Of a DNA stretch of 64,000 bases, positions 1 through 8,236 are shown one piece after another. The stretch is from Mycobacterium sp. ELW1 (lineage in GTDB: Bacteria > Actinomycetota > Actinomycetes > Mycobacteriales > Mycobacteriaceae). The stretch spans positions 6,138,001-6,202,000 of the forward strand of contig NZ_CP032155.1 of NCBI RefSeq assembly GCF_008329905.1, written 5' to 3'. Under the pieces are notes generated by a model that saw nothing but the letters and a program-made list of their open reading frames with translations, did no database searches and was not told where the DNA came from. The translations under genes were made by a program, and so were the position numbers. Each line of letters starts with the position of its first letter. The stretch's first letter is position 1.

Positions 1-174
1 CCGTTTCGCGGCCAGCAGCGACGGCGAATCCTGGGGGCTCAGCGAGACGTTGTGCGACTCGGCGACGGTTTCGAGCTGCGGGACGAAGACGTTCGTCATC
101 ACCGCAAGGCCCAGCCAGAACACTGCGATCAGAACGGAGTACCGGCGGATGAAGTCGGGAATCCGGTGGGTCAT
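1..174 (-). CDS. MmpL family RND transporter, N-terminal fragment (cut by window edge)
   Basis: Only the first 58 codons are inside the window. They read MTHRIPDFIRRYS, then a hydrophobic first membrane helix (VLIAVFWLGLAVM), then a periplasmic start with VAESHNVSLSP, which is typical of mycobacterial MmpL proteins. MmpL proteins move lipids, siderophores or drugs across the inner membrane, powered by proton motive force. The ATG overlaps the TGA of mmpS by four bases (ATGA), so the pair is translationally coupled. The substrate cannot be judged from this fragment. Confidence 0.85.
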   Translation of the reverse strand, partial: MTHRIPDFIRRYSVLIAVFWLGLAVMTNVFVPQLETVAESHNVSLSPQDSPSLLAAKR

Positions 175-617
175 CCCGACTTGTCCAGGCAATACGTGAA
201 GGCGTTCAGCGTGTTCACAGTTCGCTCGTCTTTGACGACATCATCGATCTTGATGCGGCAGCCGATCGAGTCACTGTCACCTTGAGCCGAGACATTCACG
301 AAGACCGCGGGCTGGGTGGTGGTGGTGTCGTACGCCCACGGCAGCGTGACGGCGTCGGCGCGTTGCGGCTGCGCGTTGACGTCCAGGTAGGTGATGGTTG
401 CGACGGTGCCCGGCGGGCCGAAGACCTCCAGCACCACGTGCTTGGGGTTGAACGGGACGATGTCGTTGCCCGCGCCGCTGGGTGTGGAGGTGACGTCGTG
501 AGAGGCGAAAATGCCGTGCAGCCGATACACAGCAAACCCGGCCACCGCGACGACCACGACCGCAACCAGCAGCATCCAGCGTTGGCTGAGCCGTCGGCCG
601 AGCGAAACCCGCTGCAT
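171..617 (-). CDS. MmpS family membrane protein
   Basis: MmpS proteins are small periplasmic partners of MmpL transporters. The 148-residue product has a short basic N-terminus, one membrane helix near residues 15-32 (WMLLVAVVVVAVAGFAVY) and a periplasmic beta-rich domain containing the VVLEVFGPPGTVATITYLD stretch seen in the family, with two late cysteines (GCRIKIDD and TYCLD). The start was placed at ATG 617 because GAAAGGG lies eight bases upstream. An ATG at 632 is also possible. It overlaps mmpL by ATGA. Confidence 0.9.
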   Translation of the reverse strand: MQRVSLGRRLSQRWMLLVAVVVVAVAGFAVYRLHGIFASHDVTSTPSGAGNDIVPFNPKHVVLEVFGPPGTVATITYLDVNAQPQRADAVTLPWAYDTTTTQPAVFVNVSAQGDSDSIGCRIKIDDVVKDERTVNTLNAFTYCLDKSG

Positions 618-683
618 CCGTGACCCTTTCATGAGCGGCGACAGGCGCGGACGGTACAACGTTCCCGAAGGGGGCTTATCAAC

Positions 684-710
684 TAGATTGACCGTACGGT
701 ACCGGACCGG
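684..710. promoter_or_regulatory. Candidate TetR-type operator upstream of mmpS
   Basis: A perfect 10-bp palindrome, ACCGTACGGT (691-700), sits in TTGACCGTACGGTACCGG about 70-90 bases upstream of the mmpS start. This shape is common for TetR operators in actinobacteria. No repressor gene lies directly next to it on this side, so the binding protein is unknown. Confidence 0.3.
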
Positions 711-737
711 ACTCCACAACAGCGGCTCACAGACACG

Positions 738-1568
738 CTAGCCCCGATACTCGGCAACCTTCTGGGCGTAGTCGTCGAGCAACCGGAGGGAGTCGTCTCG
801 GGACTTCGTCGGTAGCAGAAGGTTCGCCTGGCGGTACCCGAGGCCGTCGAGCGCCTGCCAGTAGTCGAGCTTGATCGGCGTGCCGAACGTCGTCAGGGGC
901 ACGTCGTGACCGGCGCCCGACCGGATCTGCTCGATGCGTTTGGTCAGCCGTTCGACCGGCAGCGGATTGGAGATCCACCCCGCCTGATGACGGATGATTC
1001 GCTTGACCAGCGCGTCCGAGTCGCCACCGATCACGATCGGCGGATGCGGCTTCTGCACCGGCTTCGGGCGCGCGTACGAGGGTTCGAAGTCGACGAACTT
1101 GCCGTGGTATTCGGCGGGTTCATCGGTCCACAGCGCCTTGATGGCTTCGATGCGTTCGTCCAACAGCGCGCCGCGCGTCTTCGGGTCGGTGCCGTGATCG
1201 CGCATCTCCTCGAGGTTCCAGCCCGCGCCTACGCCGAACACGAACCGGCCGCCGGAGATGAGGTCGATACTGGCGGCCTCCTTGGCGGTGGTGATGGGGT
1301 CGCGCTGGATGAGCAGGGCGATCCCGGTGATCAACTCGATGCTGGAGGTGACCGCCGCAGCCGCGGCGAGCGTGACGAACGGGTCCAGGGTGCGGTAGTA
1401 GACCGACGGCAGGTCGCCGCCCTGCGGGTACGGGGATTCCCGGCTGGCCGGGATGTGCGTGTGCTCGGCGATCGCGAGTGCGCCGAAGCCCCGCTCTTCG
1501 ATTGCGCGGGCCAGTGAGATGGTGTCGATGGTGTCGTCATTGACGAAGGTCGAGATGCCGAATTCCAT
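738..1568 (-). CDS. LLM class F420-dependent oxidoreductase (luciferase-like)
   Basis: The 276-residue protein is a TIM-barrel bacterial-luciferase-like flavoenzyme of the LLM class, most of which use F420 in mycobacteria. Visible marks are the N-terminal FGISTFV strand, GFGALAIAEHTHIP, the ITGIALLIQRDPITTAKEAASID helix, SGGRFVFGVGAGWN, and RPKPVQKPHPPIVIGG, which follows the usual TIGR03619-like layout. ATG 1568 was preferred to an in-frame GTG at 1577 because MEFGISTF is the normal family start. It follows the TetR gene on the same strand with a 52-base gap. The substrate is unknown. Confidence 0.85.
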   Translation of the reverse strand: MEFGISTFVNDDTIDTISLARAIEERGFGALAIAEHTHIPASRESPYPQGGDLPSVYYRTLDPFVTLAAAAAVTSSIELITGIALLIQRDPITTAKEAASIDLISGGRFVFGVGAGWNLEEMRDHGTDPKTRGALLDERIEAIKALWTDEPAEYHGKFVDFEPSYARPKPVQKPHPPIVIGGDSDALVKRIIRHQAGWISNPLPVERLTKRIEQIRSGAGHDVPLTTFGTPIKLDYWQALDGLGYRQANLLLPTKSRDDSLRLLDDYAQKVAEYRG

Positions 1569-1620
1569 ATCGACCACAGTGCCACTGTCGGTCGGACCGC
1601 GGGACTCATCGCCGGTGGTG

Positions 1621-2286
1621 TCACTGCTGGGACAGTGTCGCGGCCAATCCGGTGATGAGCACGTTCAGATTGAAGTCCAGCTGCTGCCCGTCGTCGGGTG
1701 CGGCATCGCGGAGAGCCACGACCTCGCGCAGAACTGGAAAGTGTTCCGCAGCAGCGGTGTTGAGCGCAGCCGCGACATCGGCGACGTACGGGTGCCCGCG
1801 GCTTCTGGACAGAAAGACCGCTTCCCGGCCTGCGGCATGGCCCAGCTCGCTGACCAGGCGCAGGATGTGGCCGGCATCCGCGACCGAGAAGCCGGCCTCG
1901 ACGAGGACCTGCAGAACGCGCTCGACGGGTTCGAGTGCTCCGATGCCACTGGCGGGCAGACGAAAATAGGTGACGAGCTCGCCGAGTGTGACGGTGGCGT
2001 CGCGAAGGGCTGTGGCGTAACGGCGCAGGACGTCCCGCCAGTCGCCGCCGACGGGCATGTCGATGCGGCTCAGCTCCACGGCGAAGGCGTCGACGGCGAC
2101 CAGCTCGCGCAGCGCTTCCCGATCGCCGACGTGGTAGTTGAGGGCTTTGGGATCCACGCCGAGGACATCGGCGACCGCCTGCATGGTCAGCTCATCGAAC
2201 GGCATTGACCGGGCCGCGGACACAATGCGTTCACGGGTGATCTGTCGCGGCCGCCCGCGCTGCCGTGGCGCCGCTGACTCCTGCAC
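1621..2286 (-). CDS. TetR family transcriptional regulator
   Basis: The protein is about 221 residues long. Its N-terminus has GRPRQITRERIVSAAR followed by a helix-turn-helix (LTMQAVADVLGVDPKALNYHVGDREAL), which is the TetR DNA-binding layout. The C-terminal half resembles the TetR_C ligand-binding type. A GTG at 2286 with GAAAGG seven bases upstream is the likely start. An earlier GTG at 2310 is less well supported. It is divergent from the molybdopterin oxidoreductase gene and upstream of the LLM oxidoreductase gene, so it could control either. Confidence 0.85.
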   Translation of the reverse strand: MQESAAPRQRGRPRQITRERIVSAARSMPFDELTMQAVADVLGVDPKALNYHVGDREALRELVAVDAFAVELSRIDMPVGGDWRDVLRRYATALRDATVTLGELVTYFRLPASGIGALEPVERVLQVLVEAGFSVADAGHILRLVSELGHAAGREAVFLSRSRGHPYVADVAAALNTAAAEHFPVLREVVALRDAAPDDGQQLDFNLNVLITGLAATLSQQ

Positions 2287-2362
2287 ACCGTGCCTTTCGA
2301 TTCCGAACACTGCCGAGGCGTGATATTTTTCCCGTTCGGGATTAATTGGAGCACGCCACTAC

Positions 2363-4616
2363 ATGGTGATTAATGAGGACAGCGTAGAACCGAGGTCGAC
2401 CACGACCCGGCCGGGGATCTGCCGCATCTGCTCGGCGCACTGCGGCGTGCTGGCCACCGTCGTGGACGGGAAGCTCACCAAGGTGGCCGGCGATCCCGAC
2501 AACCCGCTATTCAAGGGTTACACCTGCGCCAAGGGCCGGGCGCTTCCCGACATTCACAACAATCCCGACCGGCTGCTGCACAGCCAGAAACGGACCGTCG
2601 GCGGCGGGTATGCACCCGTCGAGTCCGGGCAGGCGATGGATGAGATCGCGGCAACCCTGCAGCGACTGATCGCAGAATTCGGACCCCGCTCGGTGGCGCT
2701 GTACTTGGGGACCAACGGACTGCCCTATCCTGCGTCCGCGTTGATGGCCAATGCGTTCATCCGCGCCATCGGTTCGCCGATGTTCTTCACCGCCAACACG
2801 ATCGACCAACCCGGGAAACAGATCGCGCTCGCGGCCCACGGCCACTGGCTGGGTGGTGATGTCAACTTCCACGAAGCCGACAGCTGGCTGCTGGTCGGCA
2901 CCAATCCCCTGGTGTCCAAGGCGATCGGCATCCCCGGTCAGAATCCCGGCCAGAGTCTGAAAGCGGCGATCAACCGCGGCATGAAGCTGATTGTCATCGA
3001 CCCACGCCGGTCGCAGACCGCCGCGCGGGCCGCGATACACCTTCAGCCGCGCCCCGGCGAAGACGCTGCGATCCTGGCCGGGATCATCAACATCGTCATC
3101 GACGAAAAACTCTACGACCGGGAGTTCGTCGAAGAGAACGTCGACGGCTTCGCGGCGCTCGCTGAGGCGGTCGCGGATTTCACCCCCGCGCACGTAGCCG
3201 GGCGGGCGGACATCGACGAGCAGCAATTGGTCAAGGCCGCGAGGCTGTTCGCGTCATACGGCAAGCGCGGCGGGATGGTCAATGCCGGAACCGGGGCGAA
3301 CATGGCCATGCATGGCAACGTGGTCGAGTACCTGTGCCTGTGCCTGACGTCGATCTGCGGTCGGTGGCAACGCGCCGGCGAGCGGGTCACCCGACCCAAC
3401 ACGCTGCTGCCCGCATTCACCGCCAAAGCTCAGGCGCATCCGCCGTACGAGAGATGGGGGTACGGGGGAGCAGCTGCGGGTGCGCGGTCTGACCGATGCG
3501 GTATGCGGTATGCCTACAGCTGCCCTGGCCGACGAAATACTGCTCGACGGCGACGGGCAGGTGAAGGCCCTCATCTGCATCGGTGGCAATCCGATGGCGG
3601 CGTGGCCGGACCAGCGAAAAACGCTGCGGGCATTGGAGAATCTGGACCTACTGGTAACCCTCGATACCGAGATGTCGCTGACGTCGCGGCTGGCGCACTA
3701 CGTCATCGCACCCAAGATGCAGATGGAAACGCCTGCCATGACGATGGGCAGCGAACTGATCAAGTACTACGCGAGCGGCACCGGTATCCCCGCTCCGTAC
3801 GCACAGTACGCGCCGAGGCTCGCCGAACCGCCGTCCGGTTCAGACCTGACCGAGGAGTGGCAGTTCTTCCTGGGCCTGGCGAAGCGGATGGACCTGGAAT
3901 TGTGGTTCATCAACTTTTTCGGCGGGGGCGGCGGCAGGTTCATGGAGTCACCGCCGATCGTGTGCAACTTCAACGGCGACACGCAGATCACCACCGAAGA
4001 GTTGTTCGAGAAGATGTGCGAGACGTCGCGCATCCCCCTCGACGAGGTTCGCAGACATCCGCATGGTCATGTCTTCGACGTGGAGGCCGTCGTCGAGGTC
4101 AAGGACGCGGACTGCGCCGCGAAGCTCGACGTTGGGAACGTCGTGATGCTGGGCGAGCTGGGCCGATATTTCGCAGAAGACTTCAGAGTCGGCTGGAACG
4201 ACACGGACTTCCCGTTTCGCCTGATTCCACGGCGGCACAACAACTTCATGAACTCATCGGGTACCCGCCTGGCGACGTTGAACAAGGGCAAGCCGTACAA
4301 CCCCACCTACATGCATCCGGACAGCATCGCGGCGCTGGGACTGAACTCGGGCGACTTGGTGACGGTGACGTCTCCGCACGACTGCATCCCCAGCGTCATA
4401 GAGGCTGACGACAGCCTGCGTCCCGACGTCGTGGCCACTCACCACGCGTTCGGCGGTCTGCCCTCCGAGGACGAGGAGGTGCGCGACCGGGGAAGCACCG
4501 TCGGCCGGTTGATCCCGACCGAGGTCGACTTCGACCGCATCACCGGCCTACCACGACAGGGAAACATCCCTGTGCGCGTCACCGCGCGATCCACCGTCGG
4601 AGAGGTATCGCTATGA
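2363..4616 (+). pseudogene. Molybdopterin oxidoreductase (formate dehydrogenase-like), frameshifted
   Basis: Joined across one frameshift this encodes about 750 residues, the normal length for a molybdopterin oxidoreductase with a 4Fe-4S cluster. The N-terminus has the cluster ligands C20, C23, C27 and C55 (CRICSAHC...GYTC). The protein then follows the family to AHPPYERWGYG near base 3463. The reading frame then shifts and continues correctly as EQLRVRGLTDAVCGMP from base 3468, through ICIGGNPMAAWPDQ and a C-terminal Mo-cofactor dinucleotide-binding domain (NKGKPYNPTYMHPDSIAALGL). The shift is explained by five Gs (3464-3468) where four would keep the frame. It could be a real inactivation, a polymorphic homopolymer or a sequencing error. 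The membrane protein gene downstream overlaps its stop by ATGA. Confidence 0.85.
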
Positions 4617-5386
4617 CCGATGTTGTTGAGCGCGAGCCAAACCTCGTCAGTCCGTGGGCGCCGCACCGGGTACGGATGTACGTCGCCACCGCCCTGTTCA
4701 CCGGCCTGGTCTTCGTGGGGATGACGATCGGCGTTGGGACCGGGTTGATCGAACCGACCTTCACCTCCGACGTCGTCGCCAATCTCCTGTTCGGCATTCC
4801 CGCGATCCTGATTCCCCTCGTGCTGCTCTGGGATGCGCCGGGCGAGGTTCGCCTGCGCGAGGAGAAGGCCGCCGAACTCACGCTGTTCTACTTGCCCTAC
4901 ACCGCGTTCAGTCAGATCTGCTACGAGTTGGTGTTCCTCATCGGCCATCCGCTGGGGTGGTGGACTCCCACGAATGATCCGGGCATCAAGTGGCTGTGGT
5001 GGCAGTACGGCCTCGCCGACACCCGCTATGCCAGCGGCAACCCGTGGACCTTCGCCCTCGAAGTGGTCGGCGTGACGACCGGAGTCGTCGTGATCACCAT
5101 GTGGTCCCGACTTGTCCGGCAATCACTTCCGATCGAGAAACGGATCCGGTGCCTGTGGGTGGCCTTCGCAGGCATCGCGGTGCTGATGAGCAGCACCGCG
5201 GTCTACTTCATCTCCGAGGTGGGTGCCGGCTTCGCGGATATCGGTCAGGGAGCGTTCGGGCTGTGGTTCAAGTTCATCGGCGAAAACATCCCGTTCATCG
5301 TGCTGCCCGCAATGGTGCTGTACGCCATCCACATTCAGATCGACTACCTTACCCGCAAGGTCGCCACCGCCGGCACACGCGGGTAG
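4613..5386 (+). CDS. EXPERA/emopamil-binding-like multi-pass membrane protein
   Basis: The 257-residue protein has about six hydrophobic helices. The segment YELVFLIGHPLGWW, followed by WLWWQYGLADTRYASGNPW and FALEVVGVTTG, resembles the EXPERA core of emopamil-binding proteins (a conserved H/E helix, then Y-x-x-x-D-x-R-Y, then an acidic helix). In eukaryotes EBP members isomerise sterols. The bacterial function is not established. Its ATG overlaps the stop of the molybdopterin oxidoreductase gene by ATGA, so it is probably a partner, either a membrane anchor or an enzyme acting on the same lipid-like substrate. Similarity was judged by eye only. Confidence 0.6.
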   Translation: MTDVVEREPNLVSPWAPHRVRMYVATALFTGLVFVGMTIGVGTGLIEPTFTSDVVANLLFGIPAILIPLVLLWDAPGEVRLREEKAAELTLFYLPYTAFSQICYELVFLIGHPLGWWTPTNDPGIKWLWWQYGLADTRYASGNPWTFALEVVGVTTGVVVITMWSRLVRQSLPIEKRIRCLWVAFAGIAVLMSSTAVYFISEVGAGFADIGQGAFGLWFKFIGENIPFIVLPAMVLYAIHIQIDYLTRKVATAGTRG

Positions 5387-5450
5387 CGCCGGAGCCATAG
5401 TCCTGCTCGCGGGCGTTTCGATCCCTGACCGGCGGGGCAAGTTATGCCCC

Positions 5451-5975
5451 ATGTCCGACATCATCGATCTCGTCTACGCCGATCACGACTGGCTGCGACG
5501 CCAGTTCTTCCGGCTCGACGACGCCAAGTCCGACGACGAGCTTGCCGCGATCTGGAAGACCCTCAGTGACCGTCTCGACGCGCATGCCGACGCCGAGGAG
5601 ACCGTGTTCTATCCGGCCTTGCTCAAGCACGGCGGCGATGACGATCCCGGCAATCCCGAAGGTGACCCGGAGGACGAGACCGAGGACGCGATCACCGACC
5701 ACAACGCGATCCGCGATGCGGTACGCGAATCACGCAAGCACAAGCCAGGCACAAAAGTGTGGTTTGAGGCCGTGTTCAAGGCGCGTGAAGAGAACGGCGA
5801 GCACCTCGACGAGGAAGAGCGCGAGGCCATGCCCGACTTCATCAAGAGCGCGACCTTGGAACTGCGCCACGAGCTGGGCATGAAGTGGTTGCAGTTCTAC
5901 GCCGAGCGAGAGTCGATCGAGGGCGTCGACACCCGCGACAAAGACGCCGACGAGTACATCGCGGAGCACTCATGA
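5451..5975 (+). CDS. Hemerythrin HHE domain protein
   Basis: The 174-residue cytoplasmic protein carries the His/Glu ligand pattern of HHE cation-binding proteins: DHDWLRRQF near residue 12, HADAEETVFYPAL near 45, DHNAIRDAV near 82 and HLDEEEREAMPDF near 117. Such proteins bind a di-iron centre and sense or carry oxygen, NO or peroxide in mycobacteria. ATG 5451 gives the normal family start. A longer in-frame extension upstream lacks coding character. Its stop overlaps the next small gene by ATGA. Confidence 0.85.
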   Translation: MSDIIDLVYADHDWLRRQFFRLDDAKSDDELAAIWKTLSDRLDAHADAEETVFYPALLKHGGDDDPGNPEGDPEDETEDAITDHNAIRDAVRESRKHKPGTKVWFEAVFKAREENGEHLDEEEREAMPDFIKSATLELRHELGMKWLQFYAERESIEGVDTRDKDADEYIAEHS

Positions 5976-6220
5976 CCGGTGCCAATTCCTACATAGACGA
6001 GGTGGCACCGGGCGACCTGATCACGCTGGACCAGGGTTCCGGTGAGCAGGTCTACAAGGTGGTCCACAAGGAGGCCACCGGCTCGGGTTTCCTGGTCACC
6101 GTAGAAGGCGACGGCGGCGCGACATTCGATCGGGAATTGTCTGCGGGAACACCGGTCACGCGATCGTTGGAATCCAAGTGGGAGTCGTCGCAAAGCCCGA
6201 CCCCGCATTCGTCGGATTGA
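5972..6220 (+). CDS. Small hypothetical protein in hemerythrin operon
   Basis: This 82-residue soluble protein of unknown function starts with an ATG that overlaps the hemerythrin stop (ATGA). It is predicted to be beta-rich (GDLITLDQGSGEQVYKVVHKEA, GFLVTVEGDGGATFD), which suggests a small barrel or SH3-like fold. It has no cysteine and no export signal. Tight coupling on both sides suggests a shared role with the hemerythrin protein. Confidence 0.65.
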   Translation: MTGANSYIDEVAPGDLITLDQGSGEQVYKVVHKEATGSGFLVTVEGDGGATFDRELSAGTPVTRSLESKWESSQSPTPHSSD

Positions 6221-6224
6221 GACG

Positions 6225-6899
6225 GTGTCCGACACAGTCGAGTACGCCCCGGGGCGCTGGGCCGATCTCTACGGCGAAGCGTCGGCTCCGACCGCGCTGC
6301 TCTGGCACGGCACGCAGACCGACTCCCGCGCAGCGGTGAGTGTCCTCGCCGAAGCGCTGGCTGACCGCGGCATCGGGGTGGTGGCGCCGGACTGGGATTC
6401 CCACGCCGACGACGGCGGACGCGCGGACCTGGTGGGGTCAGCGGAGTTCGCGCACACGCACGGCGGGGGTGGCGCGCTGATTGTCATCGGATGGTCTCTC
6501 GGCGGCGCCGCCGCAGCCGGACTGACGTTGCGCGCACAAGATTTCAATACTCCTGTGGCGCAGGTGATCTGCCTGGCCGGAGCATTCATGGTCAACGATC
6601 CCATCTCCGGCCGGCCGATCTTGGAACTCGTCGCCGACGGCGCCGCACGCACCCCGTTCACGCTGTTGTCCGGCAACGCCGACGACGTCGTCCCGACCTC
6701 GGTCGCCACCGAGTTCGCGGTGGCGCTACGTGCGATCGACTGGCCGGTGCAGGTCGTGGAGCTCGACGCCGATCACGGCTCGATAGCCGGTGCACGATAC
6801 GACCGCGGCCTCGACCGCTACGACGCCGCCGACGACCCGGCGACACGGGCTGTTGTTGATGTGGTCGCCGACCGCATCGCCGCGATCACGTTCGCTTGA
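6225..6899 (+). CDS. Alpha/beta hydrolase (dienelactone hydrolase-like)
   Basis: The 224-residue protein has an alpha/beta hydrolase fold. The oxyanion segment LLWHGTQTD comes first, the nucleophile elbow is GWSLGG near residue 90, the acid is probably the Asp of GNADDVVP, and the His is in DADHGS near the C-terminus. It begins with GTG five bases after the preceding stop, so it belongs to the hemerythrin operon. The substrate is unknown. Confidence 0.8.
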   Translation: MSDTVEYAPGRWADLYGEASAPTALLWHGTQTDSRAAVSVLAEALADRGIGVVAPDWDSHADDGGRADLVGSAEFAHTHGGGGALIVIGWSLGGAAAAGLTLRAQDFNTPVAQVICLAGAFMVNDPISGRPILELVADGAARTPFTLLSGNADDVVPTSVATEFAVALRAIDWPVQVVELDADHGSIAGARYDRGLDRYDAADDPATRAVVDVVADRIAAITFA

Positions 6900-6911
6900 G
6901 CGATTTCGGGC

Positions 6912-7850
6912 TCAACCGAAGAGCGGCAGTGCCCGCTTCCGCGCCAACGCGTCCATACCGGTCTGGATGCTGCCCTGCACCTCCCGGTACTTCTGCTCGA
7001 CGTAGTCGTCGTCCTCGGCACGGGACGGATTGTGATCGACCTCCACCGCCGGCATCAACCTGGTGCGGATCTTCGCCGGCAGCGGAAGCTGCGGCAGGGC
7101 CGCAGGCGCAATACCCCACGGTAACGACACCGCGAGCGGAAAGACCTTGAGCCGCAACAGCTTGTCCAGCCGCAGCGCCCGCGACAGCCCGTCCCCGCGG
7201 ATGAGCACCGGCATCGCGTCGGCTCCGCCGACGGTCGCGATCGGCACAATCGGCACTCCCGCCCTGATCGCCATGCGCACGAACCCGGTGCGTCCGGCCA
7301 GGTTGGCGACGTCACGCTCGCTCCACGGCCGCAGCGAGTCCACCTCGCCGCCGGGCCAGACCGCCACGTCGTGGCCCTCGGCCAGCGCCGTGGCCATCGA
7401 ATCGGGTGCGGCAGGCAGCTCCCCCATCGCCCGGAAGTACCGGCCGATCACCGGCATGGCCATCAGCGCATCGTGTGCTGTGCCGTGCAGGGTGCGTTCC
7501 TGGCCGAACCGACGCCACCACTGCACCCCGACCGTCCAGGCATCCCAGACGAACGGGGCGCCGGAGTGGATTCCGACCAGCAGCACGGGTGGGTCGGGCA
7601 AGTTGTCCCAGCCGTCGAATTCCATCCGAAACCAGTGATCCACCAAGAAGTTCCACAGGTACTTCTGGCGCTGCATCGTCGTTTCGTCCTGCCCACCCAG
7701 ATCCCACTGCCCGGTGCGCTGGTTGAGCCAGCCGCTGACGCCGCCGTCGGCACTCTCCGCGCGCCGGTGCGCCATCGTGCGTCGGGCCTCGTCAGCGTGC
7801 CGTTGCGCTTGCCGGCGGACGGCGGCCGGGCGCGAATCAGTGTTGGTCAT
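6912..7850 (-). CDS. Glycerol-3-phosphate/lysophospholipid acyltransferase family protein
   Basis: The 312-residue protein resembles PlsC/DGAT-like acyltransferases. It has the segment VLLVGIHSGAPFVWDAW (a variant of the HX4D catalytic block), FRAMGELPA, a glycine-rich substrate-binding segment VAVWPGGEVDSLRPW, and GVPIVPIATVGGAD. It probably acts at the inner membrane in phospholipid or storage-lipid acylation. Its start overlaps the 3' end of the second SMR gene by 14 bases, placing it as the last gene of the riboswitch-led operon. Confidence 0.8.
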   Translation of the reverse strand: MTNTDSRPAAVRRQAQRHADEARRTMAHRRAESADGGVSGWLNQRTGQWDLGGQDETTMQRQKYLWNFLVDHWFRMEFDGWDNLPDPPVLLVGIHSGAPFVWDAWTVGVQWWRRFGQERTLHGTAHDALMAMPVIGRYFRAMGELPAAPDSMATALAEGHDVAVWPGGEVDSLRPWSERDVANLAGRTGFVRMAIRAGVPIVPIATVGGADAMPVLIRGDGLSRALRLDKLLRLKVFPLAVSLPWGIAPAALPQLPLPAKIRTRLMPAVEVDHNPSRAEDDDYVEQKYREVQGSIQTGMDALARKRALPLFG

Positions 7851-8229
7851 GCCGGCGGTGTACCCCGGCTGTGGGACGCGTCACACCTACCAAACCGCGA
7901 CCGGTGCCAGAGTGTCCGGGCAGGACCTTGAGCCCGACGACCGCCACGATGATGCCCGCGAGGCACACCCCCTTGGCGATCGTCACCGACTCGTCGCCGG
8001 TGACTATCGCGAAACCGACCGTCAGCGCAGCTCCCAGGCCGGTCCAGATCGCATAGGCAGTACCGATCGCAATGAATTTCGTGGCCCACGCCAGGCCGAG
8101 CATGCTCAACACGAGCGCGACCACGAATACCGCCACGGCTCGCGGATCGGTCAGGTTGTCGCTCTCGCCGAGCGCCGTCGCCCAGACCGCTTCGAGGACA
8201 GCGCTGCCGATCAGAACCATCCACGCCAT
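7837..8229 (-). CDS. SMR family transporter, second subunit of a paired guanidinium/multidrug exporter
   Basis: This is a four-helix small multidrug resistance protein. The essential Glu lies in helix 1 (SAVLEAVWATAL), and the GTAYAIWTGLGA motif is in helix 3. Core SMR proteins end near residue 105. This one has about 26 extra hydrophilic residues that run into the start of the acyltransferase gene. It pairs with the SMR gene at 9328-9642. Before the IS481 insertion their stop and start codons were two bases apart. Paired SMR proteins usually form heterodimers, and the riboswitch upstream points to guanidinium as cargo. Confidence 0.88.
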   Translation of the reverse strand: MAWMVLIGSAVLEAVWATALGESDNLTDPRAVAVFVVALVLSMLGLAWATKFIAIGTAYAIWTGLGAALTVGFAIVTGDESVTIAKGVCLAGIIVAVVGLKVLPGHSGTGRGLVGVTRPTAGVHRRHDQH

Positions 8230-8230
8230 G

Positions 8231-8236
8231 ACTAGC
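8231..8236. repeat. 6-bp target-site duplication (left copy) of the IS481 element
   Basis: ACTAGC directly precedes the terminal TGTACTGACC of the element and is repeated right after the other end. It also supplies the transposase stop codon (TAG on the minus strand). Confidence 0.95.
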
